From NCBI GenBank assembly GCA_018399285.1, contig JAGYOW010000008.1:33867-97866 (forward strand): a stretch of 64,000 nt of DNA, in the 5' to 3' direction. The translations under genes were made by a program, and so were the position numbers. This document shows positions 26,763 to 35,323 of this stretch, piece after piece. Origin of the DNA: Desulfotignum sp. (GTDB lineage Bacteria; Desulfobacterota; Desulfobacteria; Desulfobacterales; Desulfobacteraceae). The notes under the pieces are model-generated. The model was not told where the DNA came from, searched no databases, and saw only the letters and a program-made list of their open reading frames with translations. Numbering within the stretch: the first letter of the stretch is position 1; every line of letters begins with the position of its first letter.

Positions 26763-28064
26763 TCATTCAAGTACGTGAGCCGGCAACTTTCCCTGGGTAT
26801 AAAACAACCGGTATATTGTCTGATACAGGGCATACCGGGCATTGGATATCCGACGTTCAGATTGTACCAAAAGGGTGTTTGCATCCATCATATCAACGAT
26901 ATCCGCCATGCCGTACTGGTACTGCATCTGAACGGCCTGATAATTTTCCCGGGCAGATGTCAGTTCATCCGCCAGATTGATCAACGTTTTTTGGGCGGTT
27001 TCATACTCTGAAAATGCCTCTCTGGATTCCAGTATAATATCGTTTCGGGCCTGGTTCAACATCTGGTCAGCCTGATTTCGCTTTGCTTCGGCCTGTCGGA
27101 TCTGAGCGCTTCTCAACCCGCCGTCAAACAAGGTGAATTGAAGTTCCGCCAGGGCATAGGCTTCTTCATTATTGGACCCCGTGTTCATGCCAATAATGGA
27201 ACTGCCATAGGAAACATCTGATTTGCGGTATCCGGTTTCCAAATTCAATTGAGGCCAGTATTCTCCTTTTTCATATTGGATGGTCTGGTCGGTGATTTCC
27301 AGGTTTTTCTGAGCAGACTTGATCTCAAACCGGTTTGCCAGCGCCTGAGACTGGATCTGCGCAAGAGACGGTTCGATTGGGTCTTTGGTCTGGATATCGG
27401 TTTCGGAAATGGAAAATTTTGTATCAATCCCAGTGATCCGGACAATATACGCCCTGGTTTGAACCACACCGTTTTGTGCTGTCTCCCGGTCTGATTTTGC
27501 CCGGGACAATTCTGCTTCCGCCCGGAAAAGATCCGTTCTGGTAACACTGCCGACCCGCAGTTTTTCTTCAACCGCCTGTTTATGGGTCTGTAGTCGCTCA
27601 ACATCCGCCTGGGCGATTTCCAGCATGCGTTTGGCCTCCAGCGCGTCAAAATACGCCAGGGCCACTTCAAGCAGATAAGATGACCGAAGGGCCTCCAGAG
27701 TATAGGCATTGGTTTCAATGCCTTTTTTGGCCACGTCGTAGGCAATCAGTTCCCTGCCGTTCAGCGTAAAGGACTGGTTAAGCCGGATACCGGCCGATGC
27801 CGTGTTCGGAGAAACCACGTCGGTATCCTTGTACCTGGTATAGCTGCCGAATGCAGTGGCCCGGGGAATCAAAACCGATCTGGCCCGCTGTTTTTCCTGC
27901 CGGGCGATCATCACATCCTGTTCAGCAATTTTGATTTGTTCCGCATTTTCGTTGGCGGCCCGGCATAGATCATTTAACGTATAGTGTGCTGTTTCCCCGG
28001 CAGACACAGGCTTATAAACAGCCATTGCCAGGCAGACAAACACGATCAAACCGTGTATTTTCAT
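26763..28064 (-). CDS. TolC-family outer-membrane efflux protein
   Basis: TolC proteins are trimeric outer-membrane channels with a periplasmic alpha-barrel, used by efflux pumps and type I secretion. The protein (433 aa) has a signal peptide (MKIHGLIVFVCLAMAVYKPVSA). It shows two OEP repeats of long helices, such as LRSSYLLEVALAYFDALEAKRM with ETAQNGVVQTRAYI in the first and LQFTLFDGGLRSAQIRQAEAKR in the second. AAGGAG lies just before ATG 28064. The frame open to 28091 would add nine residues before the signal peptide. No inner-membrane pump or adaptor gene is next to it, so its partner is unknown. Confidence 0.87.
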   Translation of the reverse strand: MKIHGLIVFVCLAMAVYKPVSAGETAHYTLNDLCRAANENAEQIKIAEQDVMIARQEKQRARSVLIPRATAFGSYTRYKDTDVVSPNTASAGIRLNQSFTLNGRELIAYDVAKKGIETNAYTLEALRSSYLLEVALAYFDALEAKRMLEIAQADVERLQTHKQAVEEKLRVGSVTRTDLFRAEAELSRAKSDRETAQNGVVQTRAYIVRITGIDTKFSISETDIQTKDPIEPSLAQIQSQALANRFEIKSAQKNLEITDQTIQYEKGEYWPQLNLETGYRKSDVSYGSSIIGMNTGSNNEEAYALAELQFTLFDGGLRSAQIRQAEAKRNQADQMLNQARNDIILESREAFSEYETAQKTLINLADELTSARENYQAVQMQYQYGMADIVDMMDANTLLVQSERRISNARYALYQTIYRLFYTQGKLPAHVLE

Positions 28065-28274
28065 AAAGCTCCTTAAAATTTTGTGCAGCAACCTTCTGGA
28101 TCCAAGGAAAAAGTTTAGTTTACAATAATATGATACCAGACATACGTCAAGCGCTCCCCGGGCATGAAAATAAATTTCGGTTTATGTGTGATGGAAAAAA
28201 AAAAAAATCCATGGTATATATGATTTTTTGCAAAAATTGAATCTTGTGATGAATAAAAATTAAGGAGATTGGAT

Positions 28275-29162
28275 ATGACGATCATCCCTGAAACACAATT
28301 TAAAGACCTGCCATTGAAGCGTCAGGGCAAGGTCAGGGATATTTTTGATTTCGGAGATACGCTGCTGCTGGTTACCACGGACCGGTTGTCCGCCTTTGAC
28401 GTGGTCCTGCCGGACCCCATTCCGGACAAGGGCAAGGTACTGAACCAGATCAGTGTGTTCTGGTTTGAAAAAATGGCGGATATTGTGGGAAACCATCTGG
28501 TGACCACGGATGTAAACGCCTATCCCGCTCCCTGTCTTCCCTACAAAGACGCCTTAGACAAACGCAGCATGCTGGTAAAAAAAGCAGACCCTTTGCCGGT
28601 GGAATGTATTGTCAGAGGCTATATCACCGGATCCGGATGGCATGGATATCAGACCACCGGACATGTATGCGGCATTCAACTGCCCCAAGGGCTCAAAGAA
28701 TCGGACAAACTGTCAACCCCATTGTATACCCCGTCCACCAAGGCGGAAGTCGGGGATCATGATATCAACATCTCCTTTGAACAGACCGTGGATATTCTGG
28801 GTAAGGAAACCGCTGAAAAAATCAGGGATCTGAGCCTGGAAATTTACAACAAAGGGGCATCCATGGCCCTGGAAAAAGGCATTATCATTGCAGACACCAA
28901 ATTTGAATTCGGTGTGCTGGACGGTGAAATCATTCTCATTGACGAGGTGCTCACACCGGATTCCTCCCGGTTCTGGCCCCTGGACGACTATGCCCCGGGA
29001 CGCAGCCAGAAAAGTTTTGACAAACAGACCGTCCGGGACTGGCTGGTCAATTCCGGATGGGACAAAACACCGCCGGGCCCCAAACTGCCCAAAGAAGTCA
29101 TTGAAAATACGGCACAAACCTACAAAGACATCTACGCGAGATTAACCGGTGACCGGCTCTAA
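28275..29162 (+). CDS. purC: Phosphoribosylaminoimidazole-succinocarboxamide synthase PurC
   Basis: PurC condenses CAIR with aspartate in purine synthesis. The protein (295 aa) has the ATP-binding start RQGKVRDIFDFGDTLLLVTTDRLSAFDVV, then VECIVRGYITGSGW, ISFEQ and TKFEFGVLDGEIILIDEVLTPDSSRFW, all typical of the longer bacterial form. AAGGAG stands eight bases before ATG 28275. It is divergent from tolC across an AT-rich 210 bp gap and convergent with the EF-G-like gene. No other pur genes are near. Confidence 0.95.
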   Translation: MTIIPETQFKDLPLKRQGKVRDIFDFGDTLLLVTTDRLSAFDVVLPDPIPDKGKVLNQISVFWFEKMADIVGNHLVTTDVNAYPAPCLPYKDALDKRSMLVKKADPLPVECIVRGYITGSGWHGYQTTGHVCGIQLPQGLKESDKLSTPLYTPSTKAEVGDHDINISFEQTVDILGKETAEKIRDLSLEIYNKGASMALEKGIIIADTKFEFGVLDGEIILIDEVLTPDSSRFWPLDDYAPGRSQKSFDKQTVRDWLVNSGWDKTPPGPKLPKEVIENTAQTYKDIYARLTGDRL

Positions 29163-29193
29163 TTTGTTTGCGTTCAATTGATTTAAAATAACA

Positions 29194-29229
29194 TCGGGGA
29201 AACAATCTTTTACCGGATCGTTTCCCCGA
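29194..29229. terminator. Hairpin between convergent purC and EF-G-like gene
   Basis: TCGGGGAAAC at 29194-29203 is complementary to GTTTCCCCGA at 29220-29229, with a 16-base loop. There is no U-tract on the plus strand, so it is at best a weak or bidirectional terminator. A second small stem of C and G runs lies near 29243-29263. Confidence 0.4.
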
Positions 29230-29283
29230 CGTGTTCAAGCCCCGGATTTTTTGGGGGCAGATTCACTAAAACAGGATAAAAAA

Positions 29284-31356
29284 TCAGCTGTTTTCTTTTT
29301 CTGCGTTGACCTGGTCAATGATTTTCTGGGCCAGATCAGACGGTACTTCGTCATACTGGGCGAATTCCATGGTGAACGTTCCCCGGCCACCGGTCATGGA
29401 ACTCAAATCCGGGGCATATCTAAGCATTTCCGACATGGGGACCAGTGCATTGATGATCTGTTTGTCATCTTCGGAATCCATGCCCAGCACCCGGCCCCGG
29501 CGGGAGTTGAGATCTCCCATGATATCACCGGTGTTGGCATCCGGCACTTTGACCGATACCTTCATGATCGGCTCCAGCAGCACGGGTTTGGCATCTTTGG
29601 CCGCTGCTTTGAACGCGATGGAACCGGCTGTTTTAAAGGCCATTTCCGAAGAGTCCACCGAGTGATAAGATCCAAAATCCAGGGTGGTGCGGAAATCCAC
29701 ACAGGGGAAGCCTGCCAGAATCCCGTATTTGGAACTTTCTCTGATACCGGCTTCGACTGCGGGGATGTAGTTTCTGGGAATCACACCGCCCACGATTTTG
29801 TCCACAAACTCGTAACCAGCCCCTCTGGGAAGCGGCTCCAGAACAATCCAGCAATCCCCGTACTGACCATGACCACCCGATTGTTTTTTGTGTTTTCCCT
29901 GGACCCGGATTTTTTTCTTGAACGTTTCCCGATACGCCACCTTGGGCGTGTTGATATCCATGGCCACATTGAATTTGCGCAAAATTTTGTCCGCAGTCAC
30001 TTCGATGTGTACCAGGCCTCTGCCGGACAGAATGGTCTGCCGGGTTTCTTCATCCCGCTTGAGTTCAAGACCCGAGTCTTCCTGAAGAATTTTTCGAATG
30101 GCCTCGTGGATCTTGTCTTCATCGTTTTTGGATTTGGGAGAAATGGCAAAGGAAATGACCGGCGGCATGGGGGCCGGGGCCGGAATCTGAATCTGTTTTC
30201 CCCCGGTCAGGGTATCGCCGGTTAAAGTGGATTTCAGCTTGGCCACTGCCACAATGGACCCAGGCACCGCCGATGTAATGGTTTTCTGCTCTTTGCCCGC
30301 GATTTCCAGTAGCTGGGAATACCGCTCCTTGGTATCTTTGGTCACATTCAGAAAATTGCCTTCTTTGCCCAGGGTGCCGGAAATAACCCGGAACAGTGAC
30401 AGACGCCCGGCATAAGGATCCACTATGGTATTGAAAACAACTCCACAGAATTCCGCATCCGGATCCGGAGACACTGTAACATCCTGTCCGTCACTGTCTT
30501 TGGCGATCCAGTCGCCTCGGTCCAGGGGAGAGGGCATATAGGTATTGATGAAATCCAGTACAATGTCGATGCCGATCATTTTCACGGCTGAGGTACAAAT
30601 GGCGGGATAGAACTGGGCATCGGAAACCCCTTTCCGGAAAGCGGTTTTGATTTCTTCTTCAGACAGTTCCTCACCTTCCAGGTATTTTTCCAAAAGGTCA
30701 TCATTGAGTTCCGCGATATTTTCTATGAACTCTTCTTTGACAACAGCCATATCATCAGCCATATCCGAAGGAATATCGATCTGAGTAGCTTTGCCGTTTT
30801 CATCATATGTATACGCCTTGTTGGTGATAATATTCACCAGTCCCTTGAATCCGGCTTCCGAGCCGATGGGATAACAGATGGGAATGATTTTCTTTTTCAA
30901 CGAAATGTTGCAGGCATCCAGACAAGTGTCAAAATCAGATCGTTCCCGATCCAGTTTGTTGACAATGACCAGTCCGGGCAAATTGTATTCCAGAGCTGAG
31001 GCTGCCGCCTCTTCGGTCATGGCGGAAGGCCCCCCCACACCGTCAATGACAAAGACCATGGCATCGGCCACAGGAAAACAGGTTTTGGCCGATGAGAAAA
31101 AATTCTGATCACCCGGGGTATCCATCAATGTAACAATGTGTTTGTTGTGGGTGTATTTGATAAAAGAGGTGTTGATGCTCTGCTGTTTTTTGATTTCTTC
31201 GGGCTGAAAATCCATGACCGTGTTGCCTTCTTCCACCTTGCCCAGCCGGGTGGTCATGCCCAGTTTGAAAAGCATAGCCTCAGCAAGAGTTGTCTTGCCC
31301 GCACCTCCATGGCCTGCAAAAGCCACATTTCTCATGGTTTTGATGTCTTCGCTCAT
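29284..31356 (-). CDS. EF-G2-like translation factor GTPase
   Basis: The 690-residue protein has all five EF-G domains. The P-loop reads GHGGAGKTTLAEAMLFKLG (residues about 15-33), the NKxD motif is NKLDRE near residue 134, and domain IV contains KHKKQSGGHGQYGDCWIVLEPLPRG. The conserved switch II element, normally DTPGH, is DTPGDQNF here, so the catalytic histidine is absent. Such proteins are annotated as EF-G-like or EF-G2 (Thermus EF-G-2 also lacks it); their role in translocation is uncertain. It is unlikely to be the main elongation factor, which usually sits with rpsL, rpsG and tuf. It follows tlyA on the minus strand by 50 bp, close to the xseA-tlyA run. Confidence 0.88.
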   Translation of the reverse strand: MSEDIKTMRNVAFAGHGGAGKTTLAEAMLFKLGMTTRLGKVEEGNTVMDFQPEEIKKQQSINTSFIKYTHNKHIVTLMDTPGDQNFFSSAKTCFPVADAMVFVIDGVGGPSAMTEEAAASALEYNLPGLVIVNKLDRERSDFDTCLDACNISLKKKIIPICYPIGSEAGFKGLVNIITNKAYTYDENGKATQIDIPSDMADDMAVVKEEFIENIAELNDDLLEKYLEGEELSEEEIKTAFRKGVSDAQFYPAICTSAVKMIGIDIVLDFINTYMPSPLDRGDWIAKDSDGQDVTVSPDPDAEFCGVVFNTIVDPYAGRLSLFRVISGTLGKEGNFLNVTKDTKERYSQLLEIAGKEQKTITSAVPGSIVAVAKLKSTLTGDTLTGGKQIQIPAPAPMPPVISFAISPKSKNDEDKIHEAIRKILQEDSGLELKRDEETRQTILSGRGLVHIEVTADKILRKFNVAMDINTPKVAYRETFKKKIRVQGKHKKQSGGHGQYGDCWIVLEPLPRGAGYEFVDKIVGGVIPRNYIPAVEAGIRESSKYGILAGFPCVDFRTTLDFGSYHSVDSSEMAFKTAGSIAFKAAAKDAKPVLLEPIMKVSVKVPDANTGDIMGDLNSRRGRVLGMDSEDDKQIINALVPMSEMLRYAPDLSSMTGGRGTFTMEFAQYDEVPSDLAQKIIDQVNAEKENS

Positions 31357-31406
31357 TACTGCTCCTTTACACGATTATTAAAAAAGTCCTATTTACATAA
31401 TAAAAT

Positions 31407-32192
31407 TTAAATAAAAATAATAGTGTTTTTTTCAATATGGATTTGGAAAATCAAGGAAATCAAAAATTCGGTATTTCCTTTCGGGCCCGGAACCGGGGAG
31501 GGGACCACACCCTGCACCCCATATCCCCGGTCTGAAAAGAACTGTGAGATATCCGCCACCACCTGTTCCTTGATTTTCAAATCCTTGACAACACCCCCCT
31601 TGCCGATATGTTGTTTTCCTGCTTCAAACTGGGGTTTGATCAGGGCAATCACCCGGGTGTCATCCCCCATGAATTTCTCCGCCGCCGGGATCACGGTTTT
31701 CAAAGAGATAAACGATGTGTCCGCCACCACCAGATCCACCGGCCGGCCGATGGTTTCCCATGGCATGTACCGGATATTGGTGCGTTCAATGACAGTCACC
31801 CGGGTATCACTGCGCAAAGACCAGGCCAGTTGCCCATACCCCACATCCACGGCATATACCTGCCTGGCCCCGAACCGGAGCAGGCAGTCGGTGAACCCAC
31901 CCGTGGATGCCCCGATATCCAGACAGACGTTGTCTGTGACATCCACAGAAAATGTGGTCAACGCTTTTTCCAGTTTCAGTCCCCCCCGGCTGACATATGG
32001 ATGATCCGGGGTTTTCAAGCGGATGTCAGCCCGGGAATCCACCCGGGATCCGGGTTTGTCACACGGCTGATCATTCACCAGAACCTTTCCGGCCATGATC
32101 ACGGCCCTTGCCCGGGTTCTGGAGCCCACCAGCCCGTTGTCCACCAGCAGCTGGTCCAGGCGGATTCGTTCAATTTTTCTATCTGCTGCCAT
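31407..32192 (-). CDS. tlyA: TlyA-family rRNA 2'-O-methyltransferase (S4 + FtsJ)
   Basis: TlyA methylates 2'-OH of cytidines in 16S and/or 23S rRNA. The protein (261 aa) has an N-terminal S4 domain (IRLDQLLVDNGLVGSRTRARAVIMAGKVLVN). A SAM-dependent FtsJ-type domain follows, with VCLDIGASTGGFTDCLL as SAM site and the catalytic K-D-K-E set in SRGGLKLEKAL, VVADTSFIS, LIKPQFEA and GNTEFLI. A short extra hydrophobic tail of about 15 residues ends the protein. ATG 32192 (GGGAG upstream) is used instead of the first frame start at 32231. It overlaps the end of dxs by 14 bp. Confidence 0.9.
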   Translation of the reverse strand: MAADRKIERIRLDQLLVDNGLVGSRTRARAVIMAGKVLVNDQPCDKPGSRVDSRADIRLKTPDHPYVSRGGLKLEKALTTFSVDVTDNVCLDIGASTGGFTDCLLRFGARQVYAVDVGYGQLAWSLRSDTRVTVIERTNIRYMPWETIGRPVDLVVADTSFISLKTVIPAAEKFMGDDTRVIALIKPQFEAGKQHIGKGGVVKDLKIKEQVVADISQFFSDRGYGVQGVVPSPVPGPKGNTEFLISLIFQIHIEKNTIIFI

Positions 32193-34077
32193 GCAGCTCC
32201 CGTGCTGCAGCTGCCACAGCACTTGCGTCAATCCGGTACTCTTTTTTCAAGACTGCCTGGGGACCGTGTTCTACAAAACAATCATCAATACCGATGCGCT
32301 TGACATGCAGATCCGTCAGTCCGTGGTCCATGAACAGTTCCAGGACCGCAGATCCGAATCCGCCGGCCAGAACATGTTCTTCCACCGTGATGATGCGTTT
32401 GAGCCCGGCCGCTTTGGCCAGCAGCAATGTCTGATCCAGCGGCTTGACAAACCGGGCATTGATCACAGTGGCAAAAATGCCTTCAGTTGCCAGAATTTCC
32501 CGGGCTTTCAAGGCCTGCTGCACACCCGTGCCGATGGCGATGATCAGCAGATCGTCGCCGTCACACAAGACTTTGGCTTTTCCGATCTCCAGGGGCCTGG
32601 CAGGTTCTGCCACGGGAACGCCCGTCCCCCGGCCCCGGGGATAGCGCAGGGCAATAGGTCCGTCATGCTGCACCGCAGTTGTCAGCATCCGGGCCAGTTC
32701 GTTCTCATCCATGGGCGCCATCACCGTCATATTGGGCATGGGCCGCAGATAGGCGAAATCAAACAGGCCGTGATGGGTGGGGCCGTCTTCCCCCACAATT
32801 CCGCCCCGGTCCAGGGCGAACACCACGGGGTGGGCATCGATGCACACATCATGAAGTATCTGGTCATAGGCCCGCTGGAGAAAGGTGGAATAAATGGTCA
32901 CCACCGGCCGGATTCCCTTGACGGCCAGGCCGGCGGAAAAGGTCACGGCATGCTGCTCGGCAATGCCCACATCAAAAAACCGGTCCGGAAAACGGTTGCA
33001 AAAATCCATCAATCCGGTCCCTTCGGGCATGGCAGCGGTCACGGCCACCAGTTCGGGATGGGTGTCTCCCAGCTTGGCCATCTGGTCTCCGAACACCTGG
33101 GTATAGGTAGGCACTTTGGCAGCTGATCCGTTTGCTTTTCCCGTGTCCACGACAAAAGACCCCACCCCGTGGAAATAAACGGGATTTTTTTCCGCCGGTG
33201 CATATCCTTTGCCCTTGACCGTGGTCACATGGAGCAGCACGGGAGAATCTGCCGTGTTTTTGATATTGTCCAGAATGTCAATGAGATGATCCAGATTGTG
33301 GCCGTTGATAGGACCGAAATAATCAAAATTAAAAGCCTCAAACAGCATGCCCGGGGTAACAAATGTTTTAAAGGATTCTTCGGACCGTTTCGCAATCTGA
33401 TAGATATCTTCCCCGATTTTGGGCAGTGACTTTAAAAAAGCGCCGAACTGATTGCGCAGGGTCTGAAGGTATTTGGCGGAAAAAGTCCGGCTCAGGTAAG
33501 AGGACAGGGCCCCCACATTACGTGAAATGGACATGTCATTGTCATTGAGGATCACGATCAATTTTCGCTTGAGATCCCCGGCCTGGTTCATTCCTTCATA
33601 GGCCAGACCGGCGGTCATGGATCCGTCCCCGATCACTGAAATCACATGGGAATCATCCCGGTTCAGATATTTGGCACAACTGATGCCCAGTCCGGCTGAA
33701 ATGGATGTGGAGGAATGACCGACACTGAACCCGTCGCACGGGTTTTCTTTAATTTTGGAAAATCCGGAAATACCTTTGTACTGCCGCAGGGTGTCAAACT
33801 GCCGGTTTCTGCCGGTGATCAGTTTGTGGGCATAGGCCTGATGCCCCACATCCCAGATCAGGGTATCTTTGGGCAGATCAAACACATAATGAATGGCCAG
33901 AGTCAGTTCCACTGCGCCCAGGCTGGATGCCAGATGGCCGCCGTTTTCAGACACCACCTGAATGATCCGCTGCCGGATCTGCCGGGCAAGGTCCGGCAGC
34001 TGATCCCGGGTCAGAAGCTTGAAGTCTTCAGGGGCGTGAATTCTGTTGAGCAGCGCCATGGGGTTGTTTGTCGTCAT
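32179..34077 (-). CDS. dxs: 1-deoxy-D-xylulose-5-phosphate synthase Dxs
   Basis: Dxs makes the first committed metabolite of the MEP isoprenoid pathway from pyruvate and glyceraldehyde-3-phosphate, using thiamine diphosphate. The protein (632 aa) has GHLASSLGAVELTLAIHYVF, IWDVGHQAYAHK and GHSSTSISAGLG. The TPP motif GDGSMTAG...NDNDMSIS and the second-domain GIAEQHAVTFSAGLA are also present. The frame opens at 34155, but ATG 34077 is preferred: AGGTATATT precedes it, and the following NNPMALLNRI matches the usual N-terminus. It follows ispA in the same run, so two isoprenoid steps are linked. Confidence 0.94.
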   Translation of the reverse strand: MTTNNPMALLNRIHAPEDFKLLTRDQLPDLARQIRQRIIQVVSENGGHLASSLGAVELTLAIHYVFDLPKDTLIWDVGHQAYAHKLITGRNRQFDTLRQYKGISGFSKIKENPCDGFSVGHSSTSISAGLGISCAKYLNRDDSHVISVIGDGSMTAGLAYEGMNQAGDLKRKLIVILNDNDMSISRNVGALSSYLSRTFSAKYLQTLRNQFGAFLKSLPKIGEDIYQIAKRSEESFKTFVTPGMLFEAFNFDYFGPINGHNLDHLIDILDNIKNTADSPVLLHVTTVKGKGYAPAEKNPVYFHGVGSFVVDTGKANGSAAKVPTYTQVFGDQMAKLGDTHPELVAVTAAMPEGTGLMDFCNRFPDRFFDVGIAEQHAVTFSAGLAVKGIRPVVTIYSTFLQRAYDQILHDVCIDAHPVVFALDRGGIVGEDGPTHHGLFDFAYLRPMPNMTVMAPMDENELARMLTTAVQHDGPIALRYPRGRGTGVPVAEPARPLEIGKAKVLCDGDDLLIIAIGTGVQQALKAREILATEGIFATVINARFVKPLDQTLLLAKAAGLKRIITVEEHVLAGGFGSAVLELFMDHGLTDLHVKRIGIDDCFVEHGPQAVLKKEYRIDASAVAAAARELHGSR

Positions 34078-34158
34078 AATATACCTGGAATCATCCTGTA
34101 TGGTATTGAGGGTATCAATGATAGGTTCATTTATAATGGTCGTCTTTTTTATCATGGT

Positions 34159-35106
34159 TCAACGATCCCGGGTGATCACATACCGGGCGATGGCCCGAAG
34201 CGGGTCGGCGTGGTTGTCAAACCGGTCTATGGTTTCAAGTGCCTGATCAATCAATTGTCCGGCATAAATCCTGGATTGTTCCAGTCCCAGGATGGCCGGA
34301 AAGGTCAGTTTGACTCTTTGCAGATCAGTTCCGGCTGCTTTTCCCATTTTTTCAGGGTCCCCTGCCACGTTCAAAATGTCATCCATGACCTGAAAGGCCA
34401 GGCCCAGATATGTGCCGTAAGCGGCCAGATCCGATATCAGTTGCTGCGGCGCCCGGACACTGACGGCTCCGGCTGTCACACTGGCCACAAGCATCTGCCC
34501 GGTTTTCAACTCATGCATATGTATAAGATGGGTCAACAGATCTTTTTTATTCCCTTTGCCGCCATCTGACCCCACATCGATTGCCAGGGATTCGGACTGC
34601 ATATCCAGCATCTGTCCTTCCACCATGCCGTTGACCCCGGCGGCAGAAGCAATGAGCCCACCCAGTTCCAGCAGAATCTCAGGTTCAGGCACGGGATCAA
34701 ACAGGTCTTGAGGATGGCACAGGATATAAAAGGCATGGGTGAGCAGGGCATCGCCGGCCAGAATGGCCGTGGGTTCGGAAAACTTTTTATGGCAGGTCGG
34801 CTTTCCCCGTCTCAGATCATCATCATCCATGGCCGGCAGATCATCATGAATCAATGAATAGGTATGGATCATCTCCAGCGCACAGGCAGCGGGCAAAGCC
34901 AGGCGGTCATCTTTGCCGCAGGCCCGGGCTGACGCCACGGCCAGTACCGGGCGCAGCCGCTTTCCCCCGGCCATCAGAGAATGGTGCATGGCCTGAACCA
35001 GTTCCTTTTCCGGGTCAAAACATGCCATCATACGTTCCAGGCAATCATTCACCCGCTGCTGGTGTGTTGTCAAAAAAGCGGTAATATCAAATCCGGAATC
35101 ACTCAT
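34159..35106 (-). CDS. ispA: Polyprenyl (farnesyl) diphosphate synthase IspA
   Basis: IspA condenses isopentenyl and dimethylallyl diphosphates to geranyl and farnesyl diphosphate. The protein (315 aa) has the first aspartate-rich motif DDLPAMDDDDLRRG preceded by YSLIHD, GGKRLRPVL for diphosphate binding, and the second aspartate-rich motif FQVMDDILNVAGD. ATG 35106 is favoured over the upstream 35136 because MSDSGFD places the conserved core normally and overlaps xseB by only 8 bp. Product chain length is inferred from size and context. Confidence 0.92.
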   Translation of the reverse strand: MSDSGFDITAFLTTHQQRVNDCLERMMACFDPEKELVQAMHHSLMAGGKRLRPVLAVASARACGKDDRLALPAACALEMIHTYSLIHDDLPAMDDDDLRRGKPTCHKKFSEPTAILAGDALLTHAFYILCHPQDLFDPVPEPEILLELGGLIASAAGVNGMVEGQMLDMQSESLAIDVGSDGGKGNKKDLLTHLIHMHELKTGQMLVASVTAGAVSVRAPQQLISDLAAYGTYLGLAFQVMDDILNVAGDPEKMGKAAGTDLQRVKLTFPAILGLEQSRIYAGQLIDQALETIDRFDNHADPLRAIARYVITRDR

Positions 35107-35323
35107 GGTCAAAGGGTGTTTCCTTGATGGAACCATCCAGATCCCGGGTCAGCTGGGTAATTTTTTTCTCTGTACTGTCAAGAATCTCCATGCAGTACCG
35201 GACCTTTTCAATGCCTGTTTCATATTTTTTCAATGCCTGTTCCAAAGCCAGATCCCCGGATTCCATTTCCTTTACAATAGATTCCAGCTGTTTTAATGCG
35301 GTTTCAAATGTGGTCTTTGCCAT
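35099..35323 (-). CDS. xseB: Exodeoxyribonuclease VII small subunit XseB
   Basis: XseB is the small helical subunit of ExoVII, which degrades single-stranded DNA. The 74-residue protein has the family pattern TFETALKQLESIVKEMESGDLALEQALKKYETGIEKVRYC, a two-helix hairpin. ATG 35323 overlaps the end of xseA by 20 bp; the frame extends six residues upstream without support. Confidence 0.92.
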   Translation of the reverse strand: MAKTTFETALKQLESIVKEMESGDLALEQALKKYETGIEKVRYCMEILDSTEKKITQLTRDLDGSIKETPFDHE

